Positions 16,806 through 25,260 of a DNA stretch of 64,000 nucleotides are shown here, piece after piece. Made by a program: the position numbers and the translations under genes. The DNA comes from CADEDH01 sp965216205 (GTDB taxonomy: Bacteria > Actinomycetota > Acidimicrobiia > Acidimicrobiales > SZUA-35). Below the pieces are notes generated by a model. That model made no database searches and had not been told where the DNA came from. It was given only the letters and a program-made list of their open reading frames with translations. How positions within the stretch are numbered: position 1 is the first letter of the stretch; each line of letters begins with the position of its first letter. The stretch is taken from the NCBI GenBank assembly GCA_965216205.1, contig OZ244139.1:372001-436000 (forward strand). Direction: 5' to 3'.

Positions 16806-18218
16806 TCAGGTCAGGTCTGACGGGGAGGCGAACCGGCCCGCGATCGCCGTCGCCGCGGCGACGGCGGGGGAGACCAGGTGGGTGCGGCCACCGCGGCCCT
16901 GACGACCCTCGAAGTTCCGGTTGCTGGTGGACGCCGCCCGCTCACCCGGCGACAGCTTGTCGGGGTTCATCGCCAGGCACATCGAGCAGCCGGGCTCGCG
17001 CCAGTCGAACCCGGCAGCCCGGAAGATCTCGTGGAGGCCCTCCGACTCGGCCTGGTTCTTCACCGCGAACGATCCGGGGACGACCAGGGTCCGGACGCCG
17101 TCGGCCACCTTCCGCCCCTTGGCCACCTCGGCGGCGGCCCGCAGGTCCTCGATGCGGCTGTTGGTGCAGGAACCGATGAAGATCGTGTCGACCGCCACGT
17201 CGCGCAGCGGGGTGCCGGCGGTCAGACCCATGTACTCGAGCGCCCGGGCGGCGGCGTCGCGGGCTGCTGGATCGTCGAAGCTGTCGGGTGACGGCACCGC
17301 GCCGTCGAGGGCGATCACCTGACCGGGGTTCGTGCCCCACGACACCTGCGGACCGATCGCGGAGCCGTCGAGGCGCAGCTCGGCGTCGAAGGTGGCGCCG
17401 GGGTCGGTCGGCAGCGACCGCCAATGGTCGAGCGCCTGCTCCCAGGCGGGGCCCTGCGGCGCGTGGTCGCGGCCCTCGAGGTAGGCGAAGGTGCTGTCGT
17501 CGGGAGCGACCATGCCGGCCTTGGCCCCGGCCTCGATCGACATGTTGCAGACCGTCATCCGGCCTTCCATCGACAGGTTGTCGAACACCTCGCCCCGGTA
17601 CTCGATGATGTGGCCGATCCCGCCGCCGGTTCCGAGCTCGCCGATGATCGCCAGAACCACGTCCTTGGCGGTGGCACCCTCCGGCAGGGCCCCGTCGACG
17701 GTGACCGCCATCGTCTTCGGCTTCGACTGGGGGAGCGTCTGGGTGGCGAGCACGTGCTCGACCTCGCTGGTGCCGATACCGAACGCGATGGCCCCGAACG
17801 CCCCATGGGTCGCGGTGTGGGAATCACCGCACACCACCGTCATGCCCGGCTGGGTGAGCCCCTGCTCGGGGCCGATCACGTGCACGATCCCCTGACCGGG
17901 CGTGCCCATCTCGTGGTTGACGATGCCGAACTCGGCCGCGTTGGCCCGTAGCGTCTCGATCTGCTTGGCGCTGATCGGGTCGGCGATCGGCTGGTCGATG
18001 TTCTCGGTGGGAACGTTGTGGTCCTCGGTGGCGACCGTCAGGTCCGGTCGTCGGACCTTGCGCCCGGCCAACCGGAGGCCGTCGAACGCCTGGGGCGACG
18101 TGACCTCGTGGACCAGGTGGAGGTCGATGTAGAGCAGGTCGGGCTCACCGTCGCCGCCCCGGCTGACGACGTGGCTCTCCCAAACCTTCTCGGCGAGCGT
18201 GCGGGCTTCCTCGGCCAT
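16806..18218 (-). CDS. leuC: 3-isopropylmalate dehydratase large subunit
   Basis: This 470-residue aconitase-family protein binds a [4Fe-4S] cluster through Cys in GSCTNSRIEDL and the pair in EPGCSMCLAMNPDKL. Early motifs LLYIDLHLVHEVTSPQAF and VCGDSHTATHGAFGAIAFGIG carry substrate-binding residues. It works with LeuD, encoded next. The hydration/dehydration step serves leucine and, with CimA present downstream, probably also 2-oxobutanoate formation for isoleucine. AGAGGA lies 7 bases before the ATG. Promoter not assigned. Confidence 0.97.
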   Translation of the reverse strand: MAEEARTLAEKVWESHVVSRGGDGEPDLLYIDLHLVHEVTSPQAFDGLRLAGRKVRRPDLTVATEDHNVPTENIDQPIADPISAKQIETLRANAAEFGIVNHEMGTPGQGIVHVIGPEQGLTQPGMTVVCGDSHTATHGAFGAIAFGIGTSEVEHVLATQTLPQSKPKTMAVTVDGALPEGATAKDVVLAIIGELGTGGGIGHIIEYRGEVFDNLSMEGRMTVCNMSIEAGAKAGMVAPDDSTFAYLEGRDHAPQGPAWEQALDHWRSLPTDPGATFDAELRLDGSAIGPQVSWGTNPGQVIALDGAVPSPDSFDDPAARDAAARALEYMGLTAGTPLRDVAVDTIFIGSCTNSRIEDLRAAAEVAKGRKVADGVRTLVVPGSFAVKNQAESEGLHEIFRAAGFDWREPGCSMCLAMNPDKLSPGERAASTSNRNFEGRQGRGGRTHLVSPAVAAATAIAGRFASPSDLT

Positions 18219-18261
18219 GCGGATCCTCTCTTCTCCAAGATCTGATTCGGTGGTGGCAGGC

Positions 18262-18735
18262 TCAGACTTCGATGCCGACCACGGTCACGTCGAGCGGGCC
18301 GCTGGGGGCCTCGAACGTGACGGTGTCGTCGACCGATGCGCCGATCAGCGCTTGGCCGAGCGGCGACCCTGGCGACATCACGGTCACCCCGTCGCGGCGC
18401 TCCTCGATCGACCCGATGAGATACTGCTCCACCTCGTCGTCGCCGGCGTAGCGGAGTGACACGATGCAGCCCTCCTGCACGGTGAGCTCGCCGCTCAGGT
18501 CGACCTCGACGATCTCCGAGTTGTCGATGAGGGCGGCGAGGTGGGCGATCCGGCCCTCCATCTTGCCCTGCTCCTCCTTGGCGGCGTGATAGTCGCCGTT
18601 CTCGGAGAGATCGCCGAGCTCCCGGGCGGCCTCGATCTTCTTGGCGATCTCGATACGACCGCGGGTGGTCAGGTCATCGTGCTCGGCCTGAAGGCGGTCG
18701 AAGGCCTCCCGCGAGAGTTTGGTAACGTCAGCCAC
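18262..18735 (-). CDS. greA: Transcription elongation factor GreA
   Basis: GreA enters the secondary channel of RNA polymerase and stimulates cleavage of backtracked RNA. The 157 residues show the N-terminal coiled coil (about 1-75, FDRLQAEHDDLTTRGRIEIAKKIEAARELGD-type heptads), with the acidic tip in GDLSENGDYHAAKEEQ, and the C-terminal FKBP-like domain (MSPGSPLGQALIGASVDDTV). The GTG start at 18735 matches the TACACT box 7 bases upstream, so the message is probably leaderless. The gene stands just upstream of leuC on the same strand, 43 bp away, and read-through into leuCD is possible. Confidence 0.96.
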   Translation of the reverse strand: MADVTKLSREAFDRLQAEHDDLTTRGRIEIAKKIEAARELGDLSENGDYHAAKEEQGKMEGRIAHLAALIDNSEIVEVDLSGELTVQEGCIVSLRYAGDDEVEQYLIGSIEERRDGVTVMSPGSPLGQALIGASVDDTVTFEAPSGPLDVTVVGIEV

Positions 18736-18742
18736 CGAGCGA

Positions 18743-18748
18743 AGTGTA
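18743..18748 (-). promoter_or_regulatory. -10 hexamer TACACT, leaderless start of greA
   Basis: TCGCTCG (7 bases) separates this box from the GTG of greA. It is one of the cleanest examples in the window because the GreA N-terminus is fixed by homology. Confidence 0.6.
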
Positions 18749-18777
18749 CGGGCCCTCAGCTGCGCTGAGCGCCTTGG

Positions 18778-18800
18778 AGTTTCGGCCTCGGGCCGAAACT
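18778..18800 (-). terminator. Perfect hairpin downstream of the 182-aa membrane protein gene
   Basis: Arms of 10 bp (AGTTTCGGCC and its complement) enclose a 3-base loop. It sits 20 bp past the stop of the membrane protein gene and upstream of greA. No long T run follows, so it is a GC-type terminator or stabilising hairpin. Confidence 0.55.
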
Positions 18801-18820
18801 GTCCGCGCCCGGAGGTGCGC

Positions 18821-19369
18821 TCAGCCGGTGCGGGCGCGGGTCAGGTAGCTCAGCGCCACGGCGACGAGCGCCCCCGAGAGCCATGCGGTGACCGACGTGA
18901 GGCTGGCCAGGCGGCTGTGGTAGAGGTGCTGCTCGAAGTCGAGGAAGTCGGGCGCGGTGCCGTAGAGCTCGATGTAGTTGCCCCGGCCCAGGATGAAGAG
19001 CACAGCGGTCAGCGCCACGAAGTAGATGCCGAGCGAGAGGAACCCTCGGAGCTGGTGATCGCGGGGCCCACCGCCGGAGCGGACCGCCACGGCGACGGCG
19101 GCGCCCAGCACGAGCGCCAACCACGGATGGAAGTCCCCCGTCGCCTTCTCCAGCTCGTACCAGATGTAGCCGCCGATCAGGCAGGTCACCGTGGCCACCA
19201 GGATCGCGGTGAACACGTCGAGCGAATCGGAGACGGGCATGACCCGCATGCGCGCCGACTTCTTCTTCTTCAGCGGACCATCCGAGCTGGACGGCGCCTG
19301 GGCGGCGGCGTCGTGCCACGAAGCGGGAATCGCCTCCGTGGACAGGTCGAAATTCTGGTCTGCTGCCAC
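18821..19369 (-). CDS. Four-helix integral membrane protein of unknown function
   Basis: 182 residues. A hydrophilic head (~1-50) contains a Lys cluster LKKKKSARMRV just before the first of four hydrophobic segments (about 53-70, 82-97, 110-128 and 158-178). The Lys/Arg cluster would stay in the cytoplasm, and the loop around GRGNYIELYGTAPDFLDFEQHLYHSR, here only partly quoted in function terms, would face outside. No family recognised. It is divergent from leuB, and its 3' end carries a strong hairpin before greA, so it is probably its own transcription unit. Confidence 0.7.
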   Translation of the reverse strand: MAADQNFDLSTEAIPASWHDAAAQAPSSSDGPLKKKKSARMRVMPVSDSLDVFTAILVATVTCLIGGYIWYELEKATGDFHPWLALVLGAAVAVAVRSGGGPRDHQLRGFLSLGIYFVALTAVLFILGRGNYIELYGTAPDFLDFEQHLYHSRLASLTSVTAWLSGALVAVALSYLTRARTG

Positions 19370-19410
19370 GTCGACATCATCGGCGACATCATCGGCGGCC
19401 TTGAGAACGA

Positions 19411-19434
19411 GGGGCCGTTCGGCCCCGTTAGGGT
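19411..19434 (+). promoter_or_regulatory. Palindrome GGGGCC-GTTC-GGCCCC and TAGGGT box before leuB
   Basis: A perfect 6-bp inverted repeat (19411-19426) touches a -10-like TAGGGT (19429-19434). About 45 bases of leader then precede the GTG of leuB. The palindrome covers the -35 side, so it could be an operator for branched-chain amino-acid control (inference). Confidence 0.35.
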
Positions 19435-19485
19435 TGGAGGTCGCCCTGCGAGAGACAGTGATAGAGATCGTGAGAGGGGACAGAC

Positions 19486-20457
19486 GTGAGCTATCGGGTT
19501 GGCATTCTCGGCGGTGACGGTATCGGGCCGGAGGTGATCGCCGAAGGCCTGCGGGTGATCGACGCGGCCGGGATCTCGCTCGACACGGTCGACTACGACC
19601 TGGGCGGCGCCCGCTACCTGGCGGACGGCACCGTCCTCCCCGACGAGACCCTCGACGAGTGGCGCAGCCTCGATGCGATCTATCTCGGCGCGGTCGGCAC
19701 GCCCGAGGTGCCGCCCGGCGTGATCGAGCGCGGGCTCCTGCTCAAGATGCGGTTCGAGCTCGACCTGTACGTGAACCAGCGGCCGTTCGTCACCCCGAGT
19801 CACGACTTCGTGGTGATCAGGGAGAACACCGAGGGCACCTATGCCGGCGAGGGTGGGTTCCTCCGCAAGGGCACGCCGCACGAGATCGCCACCCAGGGGT
19901 CGGTCAACACCCGGATGGGGGCAGAGCGCTGCATCCGCTATGCGTTCGATCTGGCCGAGCGCCGCCGGAAGCACCTCACCCTCGTCCACAAGACCAACGT
20001 GCTGACGTTCTCCGGCGACCTGTGGGAGCGGACGTTCAACGAGGTGGCCGAGGAGCACCCCGACGTCGAGACGGCCTACAACCACGTGGACGCCGCCTGC
20101 ATCTACTTCGTGGAGGATCCCTCCCGGTACGACGTCGTCGTGACCGACAACCTCTTCGGCGACATCCTGACCGACCTCGGCGGCGCGGTCTCCGGCGGCA
20201 TCGGGCTGGCCGCGTCGGCCAACCTCAACCCCGACCGGACCGGCCCTTCGATGTTCGAACCCGTCCACGGCTCCGCCCCCGACATCGCCGGCCAGGCCAA
20301 GGCGAACCCGATCGCCGCCATACTGTCGGGAGCGCTCATGCTCGACTTCCTCGGCGAGGACAGCGCAGCGTCTCGCATCGTCAAGGCGTGCGAGGCCGTC
20401 GCCGGTACCGAGGGGTCGACGTCAGAGATCGCCGACGCCGTGATCGGGCGCCTCTAG
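19486..20457 (+). CDS. leuB: 3-isopropylmalate dehydrogenase
   Basis: LeuB oxidises and decarboxylates 3-isopropylmalate to 2-oxoisocaproate with NAD; the same step on beta-methylmalate gives 2-oxobutanoate. The 323-residue protein has GILGGDGIGPEVIAEGLRV at its N-terminus, LLLKMRFELDLYVNQRP, VHKTNVL and the metal/NAD region DNLFGDILTDLGGAVSGG plus PVHGSAPDIAGQ, and it follows the shorter actinobacterial LeuB form. A strong GAGAGGGG lies about 7 bases before the GTG, unlike the leaderless genes. cimA follows after 16 bp. Confidence 0.95.
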   Translation: MSYRVGILGGDGIGPEVIAEGLRVIDAAGISLDTVDYDLGGARYLADGTVLPDETLDEWRSLDAIYLGAVGTPEVPPGVIERGLLLKMRFELDLYVNQRPFVTPSHDFVVIRENTEGTYAGEGGFLRKGTPHEIATQGSVNTRMGAERCIRYAFDLAERRRKHLTLVHKTNVLTFSGDLWERTFNEVAEEHPDVETAYNHVDAACIYFVEDPSRYDVVVTDNLFGDILTDLGGAVSGGIGLAASANLNPDRTGPSMFEPVHGSAPDIAGQAKANPIAAILSGALMLDFLGEDSAASRIVKACEAVAGTEGSTSEIADAVIGRL

Positions 20458-20473
20458 AGGCGGGAGTGAACAC

Positions 20474-22129
20474 ATGACCGATGAACACATGACCATCGAA
20501 CGGCTGGGCCACCGCGACCCGGCCTGGCCCGAAGCGGTCGAGATCTTCGACACCACCCTCCGCGACGGCTCCCAGTTCGAGGGGATCGCCCTCACCGCCG
20601 ACGACAAGCTCCGCATCGCCGAGCAGCTCGACCTCCTGGGCGTGCACTACATCGAGGGCGGCTGGCCGGGGGCGAACCCCCGCGACGACGACTTCTTCCG
20701 GCGGGCAGCGGCCGGCGAGCTCGAGCTGACCACCTCGACCCTGGTGGCGTTCGGCTCGACCCGGCGCCCCAAGGGCAGGGTCGACAGCGACGAGACCCTC
20801 GCCAACCTCCTCGCGGCCGAGACGCCGATCTGCTGCATCGTGGCCAAGTCGTGGGACTACCACGTGGTGGAGGCGCTGCGGACCACCCTCGACGAGGGCA
20901 TCGCCATGATCGCGGACTCCGTCGAGTACCTCGTCGGCCAGGGCCGCCGGGTCTTCGTCGACTTCGAGCACTTCTTCGACGGCTACAAGCGCAACTCCGA
21001 GTTCACCCTCCGGGCCCTCGAAGCGGCCGCGGTGAACGGCGCCGAAGCGCTCGTGCTGTGCGACACCAACGGCGGGTCCCTTCCCCATGAGGTCGAGGGT
21101 GCCACCAGGGCCGCAGTGGAGATGTTCCCGGAGATCGTCGTGGGGATGCACACCCAGAACGACACCGGCTGTGCCGTGGCCAACGCGGTCGCCGGTGTGC
21201 GGGCCGGCTCCACCCACGTGCAGGGCACGATCAACGGCTACGGCGAGCGAACCGGCAACTGCGACCTCACCACCTTCGTGCCGAACCTCACGCTCAAGAT
21301 GGGGATTCGCACCCTCCCCGAAGGAGGGATGGCCCAGTTGACCGCGGTCAGCAACCACGTGGCCGAGCTCGTCAACCTGCCGCCGATGCCCCAGCAGCCC
21401 TACGTCGGGCAGTCGGCGTTCGCCCACAAGGCCGGTCTCCACACCTCCGCCATCGCCCGGCGACCAGATGCCTACGAGCACGTCGAACCCGCGCTGGTCG
21501 GCAACGGCACCCGGTTTCTCGTCTCCGACCTGTCGGGGCGGGCCACGATCGAGCTGAAGGCCAAGGAGCTCGGCATCGAGCTCGACGGGGCCACGATGAA
21601 GATCGTGCTCGCCGAGCTCAAGCAGCTCGAGTACAGCGGCTACCACTTCGAGGCGGCCGACGCATCGCTCGAGCTGCTGATGCGGCGAGCCGCCGGCTGG
21701 ACCAACGAGTTCTTCGAGCTGGAGTCGTTCCGGGTGATGGTGGAGCACCGCCCCGGCGCCACCACCGACGCCTCGGAGCAGAACCCGCTCGGCCACTACG
21801 ACGGCGTGGAGACCGAAGCGACCATCAAGCTCCACGTGGAGGGCGAGCGGATCGTGGCCACCGGCGAGGGCAACGGCCCCGTCAACGCCCTCGACGCTGC
21901 GTTCCGGGAGGCGGTGCAGGGCCGGTTCCCGAAGCTCGACCAGGTGCGGCTCACCGACTACAAGGTCCGCATCATCGACTCCGGCGAGGGGACCGGCGCC
22001 GTCACCCGGGTCCTGATCGACGCCACCGACGGCGAGCGCCACTGGAGCACGATCGGGGTCAGCGAGAACATCATCGAAGCGTCGTGGCAGGCCCTGTCCG
22101 ACTCGATGGTCTACGCCCTGCTCAACTAG
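20474..22129 (+). CDS. cimA: Citramalate synthase
   Basis: CimA condenses acetyl-CoA with pyruvate to (R)-citramalate, opening a threonine-independent route to isoleucine. The 551 residues show the DRE-TIM barrel motif FDTTLRDGSQFEGIALTADDKL, the HMGL signatures VLCDTNGGS and GMHTQNDTGCAVANAVAGV, and the C-terminal regulatory LeuA-type domain. LGVHYIEGGWPGANPRD and the CimA-like FKAKELG region (here ELKAKELGIEL) favour CimA over LeuA or homocitrate synthase. An alternative ATG lies at 20489. It is in an operon with leuB, so LeuB/C/D probably serve this pathway. Confidence 0.93.
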   Translation: MTDEHMTIERLGHRDPAWPEAVEIFDTTLRDGSQFEGIALTADDKLRIAEQLDLLGVHYIEGGWPGANPRDDDFFRRAAAGELELTTSTLVAFGSTRRPKGRVDSDETLANLLAAETPICCIVAKSWDYHVVEALRTTLDEGIAMIADSVEYLVGQGRRVFVDFEHFFDGYKRNSEFTLRALEAAAVNGAEALVLCDTNGGSLPHEVEGATRAAVEMFPEIVVGMHTQNDTGCAVANAVAGVRAGSTHVQGTINGYGERTGNCDLTTFVPNLTLKMGIRTLPEGGMAQLTAVSNHVAELVNLPPMPQQPYVGQSAFAHKAGLHTSAIARRPDAYEHVEPALVGNGTRFLVSDLSGRATIELKAKELGIELDGATMKIVLAELKQLEYSGYHFEAADASLELLMRRAAGWTNEFFELESFRVMVEHRPGATTDASEQNPLGHYDGVETEATIKLHVEGERIVATGEGNGPVNALDAAFREAVQGRFPKLDQVRLTDYKVRIIDSGEGTGAVTRVLIDATDGERHWSTIGVSENIIEASWQALSDSMVYALLN

Positions 22130-22160
22130 GGCGCTCAGCTCGGGTAGAGCCCGAACCATC

Positions 22161-22211
22161 CGAAATATGTGGGTTTGACAGCGCTCAGCGCTGTCAAACC
22201 CACAAATTTCG
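22161..22211. terminator. Very long bidirectional hairpin between convergent genes
   Basis: Arms 22168-22185 and 22187-22204 are 18-bp perfect complements around one base. Beyond one mismatch the pairing goes on to 22161/22211. The outer AAAT/ATTT parts supply U tracts for both directions. It lies 31 bp after cimA and 13 bp after the convergent LLM gene, so it should stop transcription from both. Confidence 0.8.
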
Positions 22212-22224
22212 CTCGTGTTGCGGT

Positions 22225-23232
22225 TCAGCCGGCGATCGCCGGCATGACGTCGTCGGTGAAGCGATGGAACGTCTCGTTGCTGAGCGGCGCCGCCATCAGA
22301 TACCCGAGCGGGATCTCCTCCTCCAGGCGCCGCAGCTCGTCGACGACGCGGGTCGGGCTCCCCCAGACGATGACCTCGTTCACATATCGGTCGACGGGGT
22401 CGACGTCGGGTCGGAAGTCGACCGGGGAATCCTCCGCCGTTGGCGATGCATTCCGGGGCTTGCCCACATAGCTCCCGATCATCCAACCGGCGCCCCGCCG
22501 AGCGACCGCCTCGGCCTCGTCGTCGGTGGCGGCGATTGCCAGGAGCCGGGCCATCGGGATGTCGAGACCCGACGGGTCATGACCGGCGGCCGTCATCTCG
22601 TCGGCCCAGATGCCCCGCTTGCGGGCGATCTCGGAGTGGGAGCTGTGCGGGTCCATGAGGATCGGGAACCCCTCCGACGCCGCCCACCGGATCGAGCCCG
22701 GCGAGCTGACCGCCATCCAGGTCGGTGGGCGGGGCCGCTGCGCCGGCTTCGGGAGGAGCTCCACGCCGTCGAACGACACGTAGTCGCCGTGGAACGACGC
22801 CCGCTCGGAGCCCCACGCCGCCAGGACCGCCTGGACGTGCTCCCGGAACTTGGCGGCGCTCTCGTCCCTCGCCACCCCGAACGCCCCGAACTCGGTCGCG
22901 TCGAACCCGCGGGCCGCGCCCCAGTTCAGCCGACCATGGGAGAGCACGTCGAGGAACGCGAGCTGCTCGGCCAGGTGGAGCGGGTGGTGCAGTCCGGCGA
23001 GGGTACCGGCGGTGCCGATCCGGAGCCGTTCGGTCCGCGCCGCCACCTGCATGCCCATCATCGTGACCGACGGGCACACGCTGAACGAGTTGAAGTGGTG
23101 CTCGGCCAGCCAGACCGCGTCGTAGCCGGTCCGGTCCATGATCTCGATCCGCTCCAGCGCACGCTGGTAGACCGTCTCGATCGGGGTCCTCCGGCCGGGC
23201 CAGCTGAAGAACTGCAGCACACCGACTTTCAC
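22225..23232 (-). CDS. LLM class flavin/F420-dependent oxidoreductase
   Basis: 335 residues from the GTG at 23232 (MKVGVLQFFSWPG). The luciferase-like TIM-barrel fold is marked by YDAVWLAEHHFNSF, ERLRIGTAGTLAGLHHPL, LDVLSHGRLNWGAARGF and the later SPGSIRWAASEGFPIL. Such enzymes use FMN or coenzyme F420 to oxidise or reduce aldehydes, alkanes, or other small molecules; the acceptor cannot be named. A GAGAAT box lies 6 bases before the GTG, so the start may be leaderless. A longer start at 23268 adds only a Gly/Pro-rich tail. Confidence 0.87.
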   Translation of the reverse strand: MKVGVLQFFSWPGRRTPIETVYQRALERIEIMDRTGYDAVWLAEHHFNSFSVCPSVTMMGMQVAARTERLRIGTAGTLAGLHHPLHLAEQLAFLDVLSHGRLNWGAARGFDATEFGAFGVARDESAAKFREHVQAVLAAWGSERASFHGDYVSFDGVELLPKPAQRPRPPTWMAVSSPGSIRWAASEGFPILMDPHSSHSEIARKRGIWADEMTAAGHDPSGLDIPMARLLAIAATDDEAEAVARRGAGWMIGSYVGKPRNASPTAEDSPVDFRPDVDPVDRYVNEVIVWGSPTRVVDELRRLEEEIPLGYLMAAPLSNETFHRFTDDVMPAIAG

Positions 23233-23275
23233 AGGCCGATTCTCGCCCCCGCCCCCGGGACCGACCAAGTCGAGG

Positions 23276-23764
23276 TCAGCCCCCCGGCTTCCAGATCATG
23301 AGGATCAGGGCGGCCGCGAGGAGGATCTGGGTGAGCGTCTCGCCCAACATGAGCTTCCGCGATGCGTCGACGCCGGTGTCGTCGTCGGCGAGGCGATCCG
23401 CAGCGTCGAGCTCGCCAACTCGCTCCGTCATCGTCCGCACCGCCGGTCGCACGAGGCCGTGGGTGACCCCGACCACGGCGAACCACACCACGAAGCTCGC
23501 CGACACCCACGGGTCGCCGAACCCGAATGCATCGTCGCTCACCGCGATCAGCACGATGCCCAGCGGGAGGATCGCATAGAGGGCGTAGTCGGCGAGCTTC
23601 GAGACCGCCGTTCCCGCCCCCAAGACCACGCCACCCTCGCCCGACGGGCCGTTGAAGGCCCGGGCGTTGAAGACCCCGTTGGCGATCAGTCCGCCGAACG
23701 CCACGATCGATGCCGCCACGTGGAGCAGCAATACCACCCGATACAGCAGTGAGGCGGTCCCCAT
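23276..23764 (-). CDS. DUF2269-like integral membrane protein
   Basis: 162 residues from the ATG at 23764, with four hydrophobic helices. The first carries YRVVLLLHVAASIVAFGGLIANGVF, the usual opening of small DUF2269-type membrane proteins with a conserved His in helix 1. The third region includes HGLVRPAVRTM. Function unknown. GAGAAG stands about 9 bases upstream of this ATG; an in-frame TTG at 23809 would add 15 residues. Downstream lies the LLM gene, 43 bp away on the same strand. Confidence 0.68.
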   Translation of the reverse strand: MGTASLLYRVVLLLHVAASIVAFGGLIANGVFNARAFNGPSGEGGVVLGAGTAVSKLADYALYAILPLGIVLIAVSDDAFGFGDPWVSASFVVWFAVVGVTHGLVRPAVRTMTERVGELDAADRLADDDTGVDASRKLMLGETLTQILLAAALILMIWKPGG

Positions 23765-23876
23765 CGGTCGCAGCTTCTCCCTCGTCGGCTCCGTCGTCTC
23801 GAACCGCAAGTCTGACGTATTCGTTTCGATGATCGGTGGACGGTGGTCGCTGCTCCCCGCCGCCCACCGTGCGGGG

Positions 23877-23882
23877 TAACCT
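23877..23882 (+). promoter_or_regulatory. -10 hexamer TAACCT, leaderless start of the 173-aa gene
   Basis: TGCGGC (6 bases) lies between this box and the GTG at 23889. The gap back to the divergent DUF2269-like gene is about 110 bp. Confidence 0.5.
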
Positions 23883-23888
23883 TGCGGC

Positions 23889-24410
23889 GTGGCAGCTCCT
23901 GACTTCGTGCCAACCGATCCGACGCTGCGGGTCCGGACCTATTCGTCGCCCCCTCGACGCAGCGGGTCGTGGGAGGCCGATCGGCCGGGCGACCTGGTCG
24001 GCGGGCAACCGAAGGGCAACCGCCTGGGATCGATCGGACCGGACCAGGGGTACGCGTTCCGGCTCGTCCGCGAGATCGAAGACCAGCTCCACCTCGGAGA
24101 TCTCGACCGCGACGACGCCGTCGCCGGGTGTGTTGCCATCGCGATGAAACGATCGGCGTTGTGCGGCCGGGCCCCCGTCGTCCACGACGTGACCGTCGCG
24201 TTCAGCATCTTCGGCTTCCTCGACGAGAACCCCGACCCGGAGCTCGTCGCCGTACGGGAGCGCCTGTTCGCCGAGGTCCACTCGAGCCATCACTACGCCG
24301 AGCGTCGCGACCTCGTCGACCTCGTACCCGACCATGTGCTCCGGCAGACACCGGAGGTGGTCGCCAGGACCTACAGCAGCGACTGGCGAGGCAACCTCGA
24401 CCTCCCCTGA
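23889..24410 (+). CDS. Conserved hypothetical protein, 173 aa
   Basis: A soluble mixed alpha/beta protein with no signal peptide or membrane segment. Notable segments are LGSIGPDQGYAFRLVREIED, GCVAIAMKRSALCGRAPVVHDV and the C-terminal RTYSSDWRGNLDLP. The ordered motifs and normal codon use suggest a real, conserved gene, but I recognise no family. It is followed after 27 bp by the DUF218 protein in the same direction, so a two-gene unit is likely. Confidence 0.65.
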   Translation: MAAPDFVPTDPTLRVRTYSSPPRRSGSWEADRPGDLVGGQPKGNRLGSIGPDQGYAFRLVREIEDQLHLGDLDRDDAVAGCVAIAMKRSALCGRAPVVHDVTVAFSIFGFLDENPDPELVAVRERLFAEVHSSHHYAERRDLVDLVPDHVLRQTPEVVARTYSSDWRGNLDLP

Positions 24411-24437
24411 GATGAACTCCCGGAATCCCCGTCGGCA

Positions 24438-25055
24438 ATGAACCGCCGTCGACGAGTGCCGATCTGGGTGTGGCCCGTTGGCATCTGCGTGCTCGTGGTG
24501 CTCTATCTCGGGGCGAACTTCCTCGACGTGTGGGCGGCATCGAACGCCGAGTTCGAGCCCGGTACCCACGACGGCGATCCGCTGCGGGCGGCGGTCGTGC
24601 TCGGCGCGGCGCAGTACAACGGCGAGCCGTCGCCGGTGCTCCGCTCGCGCCTCGAGGCTGCGGCCCGCCTCTACGAGAACGGCGAGGTGGACCTCGTGGT
24701 GGTGACCGGGGGCCGTCAGGCGGCCGACATCACCACCGAGGCCAAGACCGGTTACGACTTCCTCCGGGAGGCCGGGATCCCCGACGACCGGCTCCGACTC
24801 GAGGTGCAGGGCGCCTCGACCTATGAGTCGTTGGCGGCCACCGCCCGATTCCTCCGTTCCGAGAGCGTGATGGACGTGGTCCTGGTGACCGACCGCTACC
24901 ACGCCAAGCGCTCGTCGCTCGTGGCCGAGGAGGTCGGGCTCCGGCCGGTCGTCTCCCTCACACCGCAACCACCATCGTTCCGCCGTCTGGTGCAGGAGTC
25001 GCTGGCGGTCAGCGTCGGCCGGGTGATCGGGTTCCGCCGCCTCGACCGGCTCTGA
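24438..25055 (+). CDS. YdcF/SanA-type DUF218 membrane-anchored protein
   Basis: 205 residues: Arg-rich start, one membrane helix (about 9-28, VWPVGICVLVVLYLGANFL), then an outward-facing DUF218 domain. Domain motifs are AVVLGAAQYNGEPSPVLRSRLEAA, VVVTGGRQ, ITTEAKTGYDFLREAGIP and VTDRYHAKRSSLVAEEVG. Family members affect envelope permeability (SanA) or bind nucleotide-like ligands (YdcF); a cell-envelope role is likely but the reaction is unknown. It ends 73 bp before the tRNA-Gln gene. Confidence 0.85.
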   Translation: MNRRRRVPIWVWPVGICVLVVLYLGANFLDVWAASNAEFEPGTHDGDPLRAAVVLGAAQYNGEPSPVLRSRLEAAARLYENGEVDLVVVTGGRQAADITTEAKTGYDFLREAGIPDDRLRLEVQGASTYESLAATARFLRSESVMDVVLVTDRYHAKRSSLVAEEVGLRPVVSLTPQPPSFRRLVQESLAVSVGRVIGFRRLDRL

Positions 25056-25088
25056 CCCCGCGCCGCGCCGGATCCGGGCGAAAACGCT

Positions 25089-25117
25089 CTGCCAACAGTG
25101 GGCGGTGGCGATAACCT
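25089..25117 (+). promoter_or_regulatory. Promoter of tRNA-Gln
   Basis: CTGCCA (25089-25094) and TAACCT (25112-25117) are 17 bases apart, and the mature tRNA begins 11 bases later. Confidence 0.5.
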
Positions 25118-25128
25118 GGTGATCTCCA

Positions 25129-25200
25129 TCGGGGATGGTGTAATTGGCAACACATCTGGTTCTGGTCCAGACATTGGGGGTTCAAGTCCTCCTCCCCGAG
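25129..25200 (+). tRNA. tRNA-Gln (anticodon CTG)
   Basis: A 72-base cloverleaf. Acceptor TCGGGGA pairs with TCCCCGA (25193-25199). The D arm has GTGT/ACAC, the anticodon arm TCTGG-TTCTGGT-CCAGA, and the T arm GGTTCAAGTCC. The anticodon CTG reads CAG glutamine codons. The CCA end is not encoded, so it must be added by the nucleotidyltransferase. Confidence 0.93.
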
Positions 25201-25233
25201 CAATGTGCGGAAGCGGCGCTAGGCTCACCCGGC

Positions 25234-25248
25234 GCACGGTTACCGTGC
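25234..25248 (+). repeat. Short perfect palindrome between the two tRNAs
   Basis: GCACGGT-T-ACCGTGC lies 34 bases after tRNA-Gln and 12 before tRNA-Glu. It could end the first tRNA transcript or be part of the precursor processed between the two. Confidence 0.4.
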
Positions 25249-25260
25249 AGAGCACAACCG

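Noticed and set aside
20381..22486. A 701-codon open frame on the minus strand opposite cimA
   Set aside because: It is a shadow of the high-GC cimA gene: no family motifs, and cimA itself is unmistakable.
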